From DTWD01 sp963662965 (GTDB lineage: Bacteria > Acidobacteriota > Vicinamibacteria > Vicinamibacterales > UBA8438), in the NCBI GenBank assembly GCA_963662965.1, contig OY759970.1, positions 4,464,001 to 4,528,000 of the forward strand: a DNA stretch of 64,000 bases, read 5' to 3'. Under the pieces are notes generated by a model. The model searched no databases, was not told the DNA's origin, and worked only from the letters and a program-made list of their open reading frames with translations. A program made the translations under genes and the position numbers. Of the stretch, positions 8,012-15,911 are shown piece by piece (positions within the stretch are counted from its first letter, which is position 1; every line of letters begins with the position of its first letter).

Positions 8012-8101
8012 CTACACTGCGGCATCTTCGATCAGGGCGATCAGTGTGAGGCGTCTGCCACACCGTGGACAGGCGAGCACATCCAGCCGCTGCCGGAATG
8101 A
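8012..8101 (-). pseudogene. IS91-type transposase, C-terminal remnant
   Basis: Read on the minus strand from 8101 the codons give RLDVLACPRCGRRLTLIALIEDAAV then stop. The CPRCG zinc-ribbon with LTLIALIEDAAV is the recognisable C-terminal end of Y2-type IS91/IS801 transposases. Only about 30 codons survive, so this is a fragment. It abuts the second Sel1 tail directly. Confidence 0.5.
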
Positions 8102-8110
8102 CACGCTGAC

Positions 8111-8161
8111 GCCCAGCGCCTCGCCCGTGAGTGGGACGCCGCGCACCAGCGTGAGCCGTAA
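8111..8161 (+). pseudogene. Second Sel1 gene tail (remnant) with hairpin-repeat junction
   Basis: The codons read AQRLAREWDAAHQREP-stop, almost the same as the C-terminus restored for the interrupted Sel1 gene. Immediately after the TAA comes CCCCCGTCCCTGTTGAACC, as at 5232 and 7738. Everything upstream of these 17 codons has been replaced by the IS91-type remnant. Confidence 0.65.
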
Positions 8162-8173
8162 CCCCCGTCCCTG

Positions 8174-8695
8174 TTGAACCACCCGCCGGCCAGCGGCCAG
8201 AAGCTGAAGGGCATCGCGACTCTGGCCCTGATCACCAGCGCGAGGATTGGCGAGCTTCTCACGCTGCGGTGGGAGCAGTGCGAGGGGGATTCGCTGCTGT
8301 TTCTGAAGACGAAGAACGGCCGACCCAGGCGGATTCCGATTAGTCCGACGATGAGAAGCGTGTTAGCGGAGCAGCCGAAGGCGACCCCGTGGGTCTTCAC
8401 GAACCCTAGGACAGGAAAGCCGTATACGACTGTGGCGGCGTCGTTTAAGCGGGCGGTCGAACGCGCCGGCATCAGGACGGGGGATGTGACCCCCCACACG
8501 CTGCGTCACACGGCTCTGAGCCGCATGATCGAGGCCGGATACGACGACTACACCGTGATGGCGATCTCCGGCCACTCGTCCACGCGCATGCTCGCGCGCT
8601 ACGCGCATCCTACGGAAGAACGTAAGGTCGGGGTGTTGGAGTTCATTCCGCGTGGACACAAAATGGTCACAATCGGAAGAACCCGATCACGATAA
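8174..8695 (+). pseudogene. Tyrosine recombinase/integrase, catalytic domain only
   Basis: The open frame starts at a chance TTG inside the repeat; recognisable homology begins near residue 5. All catalytic residues of a phage-type integrase are present: Arg in SARIGELLTLRW, Lys in TKNGRPRRIP, HTLRHTAL, His in GHSSTRML and Tyr in RYAHPTEE. The N-terminal SAM-like core-binding domain is missing, so the protein cannot be a normal integrase. The gene stops four bases from the 3' end of tRNA-Ala, the classic position of an integrase next to its attachment site. Confidence 0.82.
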
Positions 8696-8698
8696 AGT

Positions 8699-8774
8699 TG
8701 GTGGACCGCAAGGGACTCGAACCCTCGACCTCCGCGTTGCGAACGCGGCGCTCTCCCAACTGAGCTAGCGGCCC
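8699..8774 (-). tRNA. tRNA-Ala (anticodon CGC)
   Basis: A complete 76-base cloverleaf including encoded CCA. Acceptor stem GGGCCGC pairs with GCGGTCC, giving the G3-U70 pair that specifies alanine. D-arm GCTC/GAGC, anticodon stem CCGCG/CGCGG with loop TTCGCAA, and T-arm GAGGG-TTCGAGT-CCCTT are all present. Its 3' end faces the integrase remnant, so it is the likely attachment site of a former integrative element. Confidence 0.97.
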
Positions 8775-8899
8775 GTGTCGTGTCGATGGTTGCCCGCTGC
8801 CGCGTATCGGCGCGACGCGGACCTCACATTCTATACCAGCGTTCGTCGCACGCTTGTTTCGGCCGCCGCATATACTGGAGCGATGGCCCGAGCATCGTG

Positions 8900-9988
8900 A
8901 TGACCAACGATTCGTTTCCACGCGCGATCGGATTGCTCACCGGCGGTGGTGATGCGCCCGGATTGAACGCCGTCATCCGAGCCGTCGTGAAGTCCGCATT
9001 CAACGGAGGATGTGATTGCATCGGTCTGGAAAACAGTTTTGACGGACTGATCGACCGCGGCCGGTCGCGTGTATTGCGGCCCGCCGACGTGAGGGGCACC
9101 ATTCGTCTCGGCGGCACGATCCTCGGGACGTCGAACCGAGGCAACCCGTTCGAGTACCCAGACGGGTCTGGCGGCACCACGAATTACGCCGAACGATGCC
9201 TGCGGACATTCCGAGAGTTGGCGCTCGATGCTCTTGTCGTGGTCGGCGGCGACGGCACGTTGGCGATTGCGCACGAGTTTCATGTACGCGGGATGCCGAT
9301 CGTCTGCGTGCCAAAGACCATTGACAACGACATCGTCGGGACCAACAGCACGTTCGGTTTCGATACGGCGGTGAGCTTTGCTACTGATGCGATCGATCGA
9401 CTCCACACCACCGCTGAGGCCCACTCGCGTGTCATGGTGGTTGAAGTCATGGGGCGCTACGCCGGCTGGATCGCGCTCTACGCCGGTGTAGCCGGCGGTG
9501 CGGACGTCATCCTGATGCCGGAGATTCCGTTCGAGTTGCGTAGCATCGGTGATGCTATCGCGGCGAGGGAGCGGCTCGGCGCACGATTCAGCATCGTCGT
9601 CGTCGCTGAAGGCGCAGCGCCGGTCGGCGGGGAAGTCTCGGTGGTCGAAGAGGGATCGACCGGGAAGCCGGAGCGTCTTGGCGGCGTCGGGGCCTGGGTC
9701 GCGGCCGAGCTCGAAGCGCTGACGGGGAAGGAAGCGCGGACGGTCGTACTCGGACACCTGCAGCGCGGCGGCGCGCCAACGAGCTTCGACCGTGTGCTGG
9801 CGACTCGATTCGGCGGGAAAGCGTTTGAGCTGGTGCAGCGGCGAGAGTTCGGGGTGCTCGTGGCCAATCGCCCGCCGAACCTCGTTCCGGTGCCGCTCGA
9901 AGAGGTTGTCGGGAAGACCAAACAGGTTCCGCTCGATCTCGATCTGGTGCAGACCGCGCGCGCCCTCAAGATCTCGTTCGGCGATTAG
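8900..9988 (+). CDS. pfkA: 6-phosphofructokinase
   Basis: A 362-residue phosphofructokinase. I start at the ATG in GTGATGACC; a GTG three bases earlier is possible. N-terminal GLLTGGGDAPGLNAVIR is the phosphate-donor loop, GGDGTLAIA follows at about residue 115, and the catalytic PKTIDND at about 138. The combination of Gly in GGDG (as in ATP enzymes) with Lys in PKTIDND (as in the PPi-using or group III clade) leaves the phosphoryl donor open; ATP is favoured. The enzyme makes fructose 1,6-bisphosphate in glycolysis. It converges on thrC with a palindromic repeat between. Confidence 0.93.
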   Translation: MTNDSFPRAIGLLTGGGDAPGLNAVIRAVVKSAFNGGCDCIGLENSFDGLIDRGRSRVLRPADVRGTIRLGGTILGTSNRGNPFEYPDGSGGTTNYAERCLRTFRELALDALVVVGGDGTLAIAHEFHVRGMPIVCVPKTIDNDIVGTNSTFGFDTAVSFATDAIDRLHTTAEAHSRVMVVEVMGRYAGWIALYAGVAGGADVILMPEIPFELRSIGDAIAARERLGARFSIVVVAEGAAPVGGEVSVVEEGSTGKPERLGGVGAWVAAELEALTGKEARTVVLGHLQRGGAPTSFDRVLATRFGGKAFELVQRREFGVLVANRPPNLVPVPLEEVVGKTKQVPLDLDLVQTARALKISFGD

Positions 9989-10000
9989 CGGAGCAATACG

Positions 10001-10036
10001 TAGACGGGGCTGGCTGCCCCGCGCCGTGCGCGCCGT
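10001..10036. repeat. Intergenic palindromic repeat, short copy
   Basis: TAGACGGGGCTGGCTGCCCC followed by CGCCGTGCGCGCC, lying between the convergent ends of pfkA and thrC. The GGGGC/GCCCC stem could terminate transcription from both sides. Member of the family described in the findings. Confidence 0.7.
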
Positions 10037-10039
10037 GAC

Positions 10040-11215
10040 TCAAATGCCAGCATCGGACAACAGCTCGAGGTATTTCAGGGCGCCGCCGGTATTGAACAAG
10101 ACGACCGAATCGCTCGGCGCAATGGTGCCGGTCGCCAGCAACCGGCGGAGTGCACAGAGCGTGGCGCCACCCTCGGGAGACGCACTAATCCCCTCCGAGG
10201 CCCCGATCTCACGCATGGCGTCGATCATGTCGGTGTCGCTCACGGCCACGGCCGTTCCCTCGCTTTCGCGCAGCGCGCGCAGCACCAGGAAGTCACCGAC
10301 CGCACGTGGAACCCGCAGGCCGTCGGCCACGGTCCGGGCGTTCGTCCACGGCGCGGCTCGCTCGGCACCAGATTCGAACGCCTTGACGATCGGCGCGCAG
10401 CCTTTCGCCTGGACGCTGACCATTCGCGGTCGGCGCGCGCTCCTGGGCATCCACCCGAGTGTTTCTAGCTCGGCGCAGGCTTTCCACGTGCCGACGATCC
10501 CGGTGCCGCCCCCCGTCGGATAGATCATCCAGTCCGGCCAGCGCCACCCGAGCTGCTCCGCCACTTCATACGCCATCGTCTTCTTGCCTTCGACGCGGTA
10601 CGGCTCCTTGAGAGTCGACACGTCGTACCACCCGCGTGGTCCGCCCGTTTCGGCCGCGATGCGACCGGCGTCGGTTATCAGCCCGTCGACGAGGGTGACG
10701 TCGGCGCCGTACAACTCGCATTCCCGAATAAATGGCGGTTTGACGTCCCGGGGCATGAAGACCTTCGCCTTGATGCCGGCGCAGGCGGCATAGGCGGCCA
10801 GCGCATTTGCCGCGTTGCCAGCGGACGGGACGGACAGCGTCGTGGCGCCGAGACGGGCGGCCACGGTGACCGCCGCCGACAAGCCGCGCGCCTTGAACGA
10901 GTTGGTCGGATTGGCCGACTCGTCCTTGACGTAGAGTCGTTCCATCCCGAGGGCCGCACCGAGTCGGCGTGCGCGCACGAGCGGCGTCCATCCCTCGCCG
11001 AGTGACACGGGACCAGTGTTGCCGGTCGGGGGCAGCGCCTCATGGTACCGCCACATCGTGGCGGGTCGGCCGCCGAGCGCCGCCTTGACTGAGACGGCAT
11101 CGATGGTGTCGAAGTCGTAGCGGGCGAGGAGCGGCGCACCACATGGACACAGGTGGTGACTTTCGGTCGGGTCAAACGGTCCGGCGCCGCACGGTACGGC
11201 ACACTCGAGGTGCAT
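10040..11215 (-). CDS. thrC: Threonine synthase
   Basis: A 391-residue PLP enzyme that turns O-phosphohomoserine into threonine. I chose the ATG at 11215, which has GGAG seven bases upstream, over the GTG at 11227. It opens with a zinc-ribbon-like segment (CAVPCGAG and CPCGAPLL) as in the longer plant/archaeal type, then GEGWTPLVRARRLG, the PLP lysine in NPTNSFKARG, and the phosphate loop GGGTGIVG. It is the last gene of the rplM-to-frr block, 31 bases after frr. Confidence 0.92.
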   Translation of the reverse strand: MHLECAVPCGAGPFDPTESHHLCPCGAPLLARYDFDTIDAVSVKAALGGRPATMWRYHEALPPTGNTGPVSLGEGWTPLVRARRLGAALGMERLYVKDESANPTNSFKARGLSAAVTVAARLGATTLSVPSAGNAANALAAYAACAGIKAKVFMPRDVKPPFIRECELYGADVTLVDGLITDAGRIAAETGGPRGWYDVSTLKEPYRVEGKKTMAYEVAEQLGWRWPDWMIYPTGGGTGIVGTWKACAELETLGWMPRSARRPRMVSVQAKGCAPIVKAFESGAERAAPWTNARTVADGLRVPRAVGDFLVLRALRESEGTAVAVSDTDMIDAMREIGASEGISASPEGGATLCALRRLLATGTIAPSDSVVLFNTGGALKYLELLSDAGI

Positions 11216-11246
11216 GAGTGTCTCCACGGCGTCAGCCCACGGGCTC

Positions 11247-11819
11247 CTAGTGCTGGAGGAGGTCGCTGTCTTTCGACTTCTGAAGGGCGTCGAGCTTCTG
11301 GATGTGGGCGTCCGTGACCTGCTGGATGTCGTCGAGGGCTCGGCGTTCGTCGTCTTCAGACAGGTCGTGGCTCTTGAGGAGCTTTTTCAGCGCGTCGTTC
11401 GCGTCGCGGCGGACCTGACGGACGCTATTGCGCCCCTCCTCCGTGAGCCTGTGCACCAGCCGAGACATCTCCTTCCGGCGCTCGTCTGTCAGTGGCGGAA
11501 CGGGAATGCGGATGACCTTGCCGTCGTTACTTGGGTTGAGTCCAAGATTCGCGCTCAGAATCGCCTTTTCGATGGTGGTCAGTTGAGAGGGGTCAAAGGG
11601 CGCGGCCACGATCAGCGTCGACTCCGGAACCGACAAGCTGGCCACCTGATTCAAGGGCATCTCGGCGCCGTAGGCTTTCACGTGCACGGCATCGAGGATA
11701 TTGATCGAGGCTCGGCCGGTGCGAATACCGCTCAACTCGCGACGGACATGTTCCACCGCGCTGTCCATGCGCCGCTTCGCATCCAAATGGGCGGAGTCAG
11801 GATCGTTGATCGTGGTCAT
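11247..11819 (-). CDS. frr: Ribosome recycling factor
   Basis: A 190-residue protein of normal length for RRF, which splits post-termination ribosomes together with EF-G. Diagnostic stretches are ELSGIRTGRASINILD, NDGKVIRIPVPPLTDERRKEM and VRQVRRDANDALKK. It follows pyrH after 17 bases, the standard pyrH-frr arrangement. Confidence 0.97.
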   Translation of the reverse strand: MTTINDPDSAHLDAKRRMDSAVEHVRRELSGIRTGRASINILDAVHVKAYGAEMPLNQVASLSVPESTLIVAAPFDPSQLTTIEKAILSANLGLNPSNDGKVIRIPVPPLTDERRKEMSRLVHRLTEEGRNSVRQVRRDANDALKKLLKSHDLSEDDERRALDDIQQVTDAHIQKLDALQKSKDSDLLQH

Positions 11820-11836
11820 GATGTCCTCCGAACGCC

Positions 11837-12553
11837 CTACGCCGTGACCAGCGAGCCCACCGCCTCCCCGAACACGGCGCGGCGGATGTTCCCCGGGTTG
11901 CGGAGATTGAACACGACGATCGGCATGCCGTTGTCCATACAGAGCGAAATGGCCGTCGTATCCATAACCTTCAGGCCCTGCTCGATCACCTGGAGGTGCG
12001 AGAGACGGTCGAGCCGGGTCGCCGTTGGGTCGGTCATCGGATCGGACGTGAAGACGCCGTCTACCTTCGTCCCTTTGAGAATGACGTCGGCGCGGATCTC
12101 CATCGCCCGGAGCGCGGCCGCGGTGTCCGTCGTGAAATACGGATTACCCGTCCCGGCGGCGAACACGACGACACGGCCTTTTTCCAGATGACGGACCGCG
12201 CGCCGTCGGACATACGGTTCGGCGACCTCTCGCATCTCGATAGCGGTGACGACGCGAGTGGCCGCCCCGTGTCGTTCGAGCGCATCCGAGAGCGCCAGCG
12301 CGTTTATGACCGTCGCGAGCATCCCCATGTAATCTGCCGTCGCGCGGTCTAGTCCGCGCGCGCTCGCCGCGAGGCCCCGGAAGATGTTCCCGCCCCCGAT
12401 CACGACGGCGATCTCGATGCCAGTGGCCCGGACATCCGCGATCTCACTTGCGAGCTGATCCGCGATCGCGGGGTCGATCCCAAAGCTTTGTTCACCGACC
12501 AGCGCCTCTCCCGATAGCTTGAGGAGGACGCGGCGATAGGCGGGCGAGGTCAT
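11837..12553 (-). CDS. pyrH: Uridylate kinase (UMP kinase)
   Basis: A 238-residue hexameric UMP kinase of the amino-acid kinase fold. Visible motifs are LLKLSGEAL at the N-terminus, IAVVIGGGNIFRG for nucleotide binding, and the LKGTKVDGVFTSDP and MDNGMPIVVFNL segments. It makes UDP for pyrimidine nucleotide supply and sits in the translation operon with tsf and frr as in most bacteria. Confidence 0.97.
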   Translation of the reverse strand: MTSPAYRRVLLKLSGEALVGEQSFGIDPAIADQLASEIADVRATGIEIAVVIGGGNIFRGLAASARGLDRATADYMGMLATVINALALSDALERHGAATRVVTAIEMREVAEPYVRRRAVRHLEKGRVVVFAAGTGNPYFTTDTAAALRAMEIRADVILKGTKVDGVFTSDPMTDPTATRLDRLSHLQVIEQGLKVMDTTAISLCMDNGMPIVVFNLRNPGNIRRAVFGEAVGSLVTA

Positions 12554-12587
12554 TAGGGTTGTGCGCGTCGCGAACGCTGAGAATTAT

Positions 12588-12690
12588 AGATCAGCGACTC
12601 TCATGGTCACCCGCGCCCAGGGCGCGCCCTCGCCGGCACGGAGCGAAGGGTGTGCCGGCAGTGGGGTTCTGGGCCGCAGGCCCGGTCTGA
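12588..12690. repeat. Intergenic palindromic repeat inside the ribosomal operon
   Basis: Fills most of the gap between tsf and pyrH. It contains GGGCGCGCCCTCGCCGGCAC, GAGCGAAGGGTGTGCCGGCA and ends with GGGCCGCAGGCCCGGTCTGA, the same modules as at 26540 and 38603. Because tsf and pyrH are normally co-transcribed, a hairpin here may attenuate downstream genes. Confidence 0.65.
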
Positions 12691-13293
12691 TCAGGACGTG
12701 GCGTCGCCGACCTTGAACCGAGCGAAGCGAGCAATCGTGATGTTCTCTCCGAGCTTGGCGACCGCCGCGGTGACCATCGCGCCGATAGTCATTTTGGGGT
12801 CGCGAATCGACGGCTGGTCCAGGAGGACGATCTGCCCATAGTAGCTGTTGACCTTGCCCTCGACGATCTTCTCGATGACCTGTGGAGGCTTGTTTGATGC
12901 TTCGAACTGCTTCCGATAGATCGCCTTCTCGCGTTCGAGGTCGTCTGGTGGGACCTCTTCGCGGCGGACACACGTCGGATTCGCCGCCGCGATGTGCATG
13001 GCGATTTCTTTTGCCAGCGTCTGAAAGTCATCGGTGCGCGCGACGAAGTCCGATTCACAGTCGACTTCGACGATGACCCCAACCTGGTCTCCCTGGTGCA
13101 GGTAGTGGCCGATCAGGCCCTGGGAAGTGCTTCGGCCCGCGCGTCTTTCCGCTTTCGCCTGACCCTTGGTGCGGAGAATGGTGACGGCCTGGTCGAGGTT
13201 GCCCTCAGCCTCCGTCAGTGCAGCTTTGCACTCCATGAAACCGGCACCCGTCTTATCGCGCAGTTCTTTGACCTGAGTCGCACTGATTGCCAT
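12691..13293 (-). CDS. tsf: Elongation factor Ts
   Basis: A 200-residue short-form EF-Ts, the nucleotide exchange factor of EF-Tu. The correct start is the ATG at 13293 (MAISATQVKELRDKTGAGF); the frame open further upstream comes from the mobile element before it. The UBA-like N-terminal domain (residues 1-50) contains KTGAGFMECKAAL and the core has EVDCESDFVAR. The C-terminus (GENITIARFARFKVG) matches the family. Its length resembles the Thermus-like compact form. Confidence 0.96.
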   Translation of the reverse strand: MAISATQVKELRDKTGAGFMECKAALTEAEGNLDQAVTILRTKGQAKAERRAGRSTSQGLIGHYLHQGDQVGVIVEVDCESDFVARTDDFQTLAKEIAMHIAAANPTCVRREEVPPDDLEREKAIYRKQFEASNKPPQVIEKIVEGKVNSYYGQIVLLDQPSIRDPKMTIGAMVTAAVAKLGENITIARFARFKVGDATS

Positions 13294-13350
13294 CTCGTAG
13301 GATCTCTTCTCTGGTTGGCGAGGGCCGGCGTCGCGCCGACCGCAGAACGC

Positions 13351-13514
13351 TAGGAGTCCGTGGTGAAAGTCACGCGGCATTCGACCGGCGATGCATCCGT
13401 TCTGGCTGCGTTGCTCATCGGTCAAATACTGCCGGTGTTTTCTCTCGTCGCGCGTTGCCAGCCCGGTGCCTCGCCGGTCTCGGTGCAACGCGCGACTTTC
13501 ACCACGGACTCCTA
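13351..13514. mobile_element. MITE-like element 1 between rpsB and tsf
   Basis: A 164-bp non-coding element whose two ends, 13351-13376 and 13489-13514, are inverted repeats of 26 bases with one mismatch (outer bases TAGGAGTCCGTGGTGAAAGT). The right end contains the rpsB stop codon (TAG, minus strand, 13512-13514). The interior matches the element at 38427-38602, including GGCAGTATTTGACCGA and GATGCATCGCCGG read on the minus strand. No transposase is encoded, so it must be mobilised in trans, if at all. Confidence 0.72.
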
Positions 13515-14288
13515 GGCCGAGGCCGTCGCGGCGGGAGCCGGCGGCGCGGTCGTGGCTTTGCCACTGCCGCCATCTCCGTTCGTCTCCTCGGCGGCTTCCT
13601 TGAGTCCGCGACCACTGATGACGGCGTCAGCCATTCGCGTCACGAAGAGGCGAATGGACCGAAGCGCATCGTCATTGCCCGGAATGATGTAGTCAACATC
13701 GTCGGGGTCGCAATTGGTATCGACGAGACCGATGATCGGAATCTTGAGCTTGCGCGCCTCGTCGACGGCGATTTTTTCGCGCCGCGTGTCGACCACGAAG
13801 ACGGCATCCGGAAGGCGGCTCATATTCCGAATTCCGTCCAGATTGCGATGAAGTTTTCGCTTTTCCTTCTCGAGGCGCGCCACTTCTTTCTTTGACAAGG
13901 TGTCGTAGCGGCCGTCCTCAGCCATCGCCTCCAACTCGCGCAGGCGTCCGATGCTCCGCTGGATCGTCGTGAAGTTCGTCAGGAGGCCGCCCAACCATCG
14001 GTGGTTGACGAAATACATGCCGCAGCGCTGCGCTTCCTCCAGGACGAGGTCCTGAGCCTGGCGTTTCGTGCCGACGAACAGAATCGTGCGGCTGTCGGCC
14101 GCTAGCCGCATGACGAATTCCTCCGCCTTGCGAAACAGTTTGGCCGTCTTGCCCAGGTCGATGATGTAGATTCCGTTTCGCTGACCGAAGATGAACTCCT
14201 TCATCTTCGGATTCCAGCGCCTCGTCTGATGGCCGAAGTGCACACCGGCCTCCAGCAGTTCCTGCATCGTCAACGGTGTCAAACTCAC
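13512..14288 (-). CDS. rpsB: 30S ribosomal protein S2
   Basis: A 258-residue S2. Diagnostic stretches are MQELLEAGVHFGHQTRRWNPKM, the NHRWLGGLLTNF segment and PDAVFVVDTRREKIAVDEARKL. The last about 25 residues (GSGKATTAPPAPAATASA) form a low-complexity tail. The stop codon is part of the inverted repeat of the MITE-like element downstream. Confidence 0.97.
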   Translation of the reverse strand: MSLTPLTMQELLEAGVHFGHQTRRWNPKMKEFIFGQRNGIYIIDLGKTAKLFRKAEEFVMRLAADSRTILFVGTKRQAQDLVLEEAQRCGMYFVNHRWLGGLLTNFTTIQRSIGRLRELEAMAEDGRYDTLSKKEVARLEKEKRKLHRNLDGIRNMSRLPDAVFVVDTRREKIAVDEARKLKIPIIGLVDTNCDPDDVDYIIPGNDDALRSIRLFVTRMADAVISGRGLKEAAEETNGDGGSGKATTAPPAPAATASA

Positions 14289-14293
14289 TCCAT

Positions 14294-14689
14294 CTACCGT
14301 TTGCTGAACTGGAACCGCTTCCGCGCGCCGGCCAGTCCGTATTTCTTTCGCTCTTTTTCGCGCGGGTCGCGCGTGAGCAGGCCGGCTTTCTTGAGCGGCG
14401 CTCGCAGTTCGGGATCCGACTTGACCAAGGCGCGTGCGATGCCGAGACGAAGCGCGCCGGCCTGACCAGTGATGCCTCCGCCGGAAGCGGTGGCGAGGAT
14501 GTCGAATTTCTCGGTCGATTCAGTCACCACGAGCGGTTCGGTGATGCTGGTGCGAAGCGACGCCGTGGGAAACCGTGTTTCGAGGGTGCGGTGGTCGACC
14601 GTGAACGCGCCGTTTCCGGGCCGTAGAAACACCCGCGCCGTCGATGTCTTCCGTCGTCCCGTTCCGTAGTACTCGACTGCCACCGTCAT
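14294..14689 (-). CDS. rpsI: 30S ribosomal protein S9
   Basis: A 131-residue S9 with the conserved YYGTGRRKTSTARV start, GQAGALRLGIARAL in the middle and the RKRFQFSKR tail that reaches the P-site tRNA. Its ATG overlaps the rplM stop (TGATG), so the two are translationally coupled, and rpsB follows after five bases. Confidence 0.97.
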   Translation of the reverse strand: MTVAVEYYGTGRRKTSTARVFLRPGNGAFTVDHRTLETRFPTASLRTSITEPLVVTESTEKFDILATASGGGITGQAGALRLGIARALVKSDPELRAPLKKAGLLTRDPREKERKKYGLAGARKRFQFSKR

Positions 14690-15138
14690 CAGGCCACCTC
14701 GTACGATGTCGGCTTCTGAGCCGCATGGGGGTGGTCGGCGCCAGCGTACACCTTTAACTTGCGGTACATCGCGCGTCCCATTTTGGTCTTCGGCAGCATG
14801 CCGCGAATGGCCGCTTCGACAAGGCGCTCTGGATATCGTTGTCTGACAACCGACGCGCGTTCCTCGCGCAGTCCGCCAGGATATCCGCTGTGCCGCCGAT
14901 AGAGCTTCTGGTCTTCCTTCCGACCGGTCATCTTCACGCGCGCCGCGTTGACCACCACGACGTGGTCACCAGTGTCGAGAAACGGTACGTATCCAGGCTG
15001 GTGCTTTCCCTGGAGCAGGCGTGCGGCAGCGGTCGCCACCCGTCCCAGCACTTGAGAATCGGCGTCGATGACGTGCCACATGCGTGTGATGTCGTGCTGG
15101 CTTGGAACGTAGGTGGACACGTGTGTCTGGCTACTCAA
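14689..15138 (-). CDS. rplM: 50S ribosomal protein L13
   Basis: A 149-residue L13, first gene of the operon. Diagnostic stretches are RMWHVIDADSQVLGRVATAAARLLQGK, GDHVVVVNAARVKMTGRK and IRGMLPKTKMGRAMYRKLKVY. The rplM-rpsI pair is near universal; here it is extended by rpsB, tsf, pyrH, frr and thrC. Confidence 0.97.
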   Translation of the reverse strand: MSSQTHVSTYVPSQHDITRMWHVIDADSQVLGRVATAAARLLQGKHQPGYVPFLDTGDHVVVVNAARVKMTGRKEDQKLYRRHSGYPGGLREERASVVRQRYPERLVEAAIRGMLPKTKMGRAMYRKLKVYAGADHPHAAQKPTSYEVA

Positions 15139-15189
15139 ATGGAGACTAAGACAGTCTGATACCTTCGCGGCCCGTAGCCGTAAACCGAA

Positions 15190-15219
15190 AGCTTACAAAG
15201 CATTAGCACAAGCTGTCAA
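15190..15219 (-). promoter_or_regulatory. Sigma70-type promoter of the rplM operon
   Basis: On the minus strand a perfect TTGACA (15214-15219) is followed after 18 bases by TAAGCT (15190-15195), 52 bases before the rplM start. A consensus -35 box fits a strongly expressed ribosomal operon. The -10 match is weak. Confidence 0.5.
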
Positions 15220-15396
15220 GATCCGAGCCAGACGGCGTGTCCGAGACGATGACGCGTTGAGCGGCGGATACTGGCCGTCCGTAGCGCTACGACGGATAGT
15301 TGGAAGTGCGGCTGGACCGTGCGCACGGTCGGTGCTGGTGAGTCGAGAAACCGTTGATCGCCGCGTTACGAAGTGCTAGCGCAAATTATTACGAAT

Positions 15397-15872
15397 ATGG
15401 AACTTCCTGGTTTTCTTGGCGGCATGTTCTCGCGGTCGAAATCGATCATCGGACTCGACATCGGATCGAGCGCGGTCAAGGCGGTCGAGTTGAAAGCGAG
15501 CGGCAACGGATACACGGATACAAGGTTGCAGCGGTCGGCTCGGAACCGGTGCCGCCCGATAGCATCGTCGACGGCGCGATCATCGACGGCGGTGTCGTGT
15601 CGGATGCCATTCGGAATGTGTTCAACAAGCACGGCATTCGGACGAAAGAGGTCGCGGCTTCGTTGTCTGGCAATGCGGTCATCGTCAAGAAGATCACGCT
15701 GCCCGTGATGAGTGAGTCCGAGTTGGCGGAGTCCATCTACTGGGAGGCGAAGCAATACATTCCGTTTGACATCCAGGACGTCAATCTCGACTACCAGGTC
15801 CTCGAAGCCGGAGCGGATGGCGACGAAGGGACGATGGATGTCCTGCTCGTCGCCGCGTTCACCATCTCCTAG
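15397..15872 (+). pseudogene. pilM: pilM-like type IV pilus assembly gene, frameshifted and truncated
   Basis: Starts normally with MELPGFLGGMFSRSKSIIGLDIGSSAVKAVELKASGNGY, the actin-like ATPase N-terminus of PilM. A perfect tandem duplication of ACGGATAC (15506-15521) shifts the frame by two; the next frame continues KVAAVGSEPVPPDSIVDGAIIDGG up to YIPFDIQDVNLDYQVL. The frame ends after VLLVAAFTIS at 15872, roughly 160 of the usual 350 residues. The remaining pilMNOPQ genes are not present. Type IV pili are probably not built from this locus. Confidence 0.85.
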
Positions 15873-15911
15873 GACACGGATGGAACGGGTGGGGGATGTC
15901 CGAGTCGCGCC

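Noticed and set aside
5211..8190. Integron-like attC sites (GTTGAAC fits the GTTRRRY core and stops sit in TAAC)
   Set aside because: No matching RYYYAAC core at the expected distance, no long folded site of 55-140 bases and no intI gene; the repeats are better explained by shared Sel1 tails plus a small hairpin.
8780..8899. N-terminal extension of phosphofructokinase
   Set aside because: The extra 40 codons have no family similarity and would start four bases after the tRNA gene; the ATG at 8900 fits the family start.
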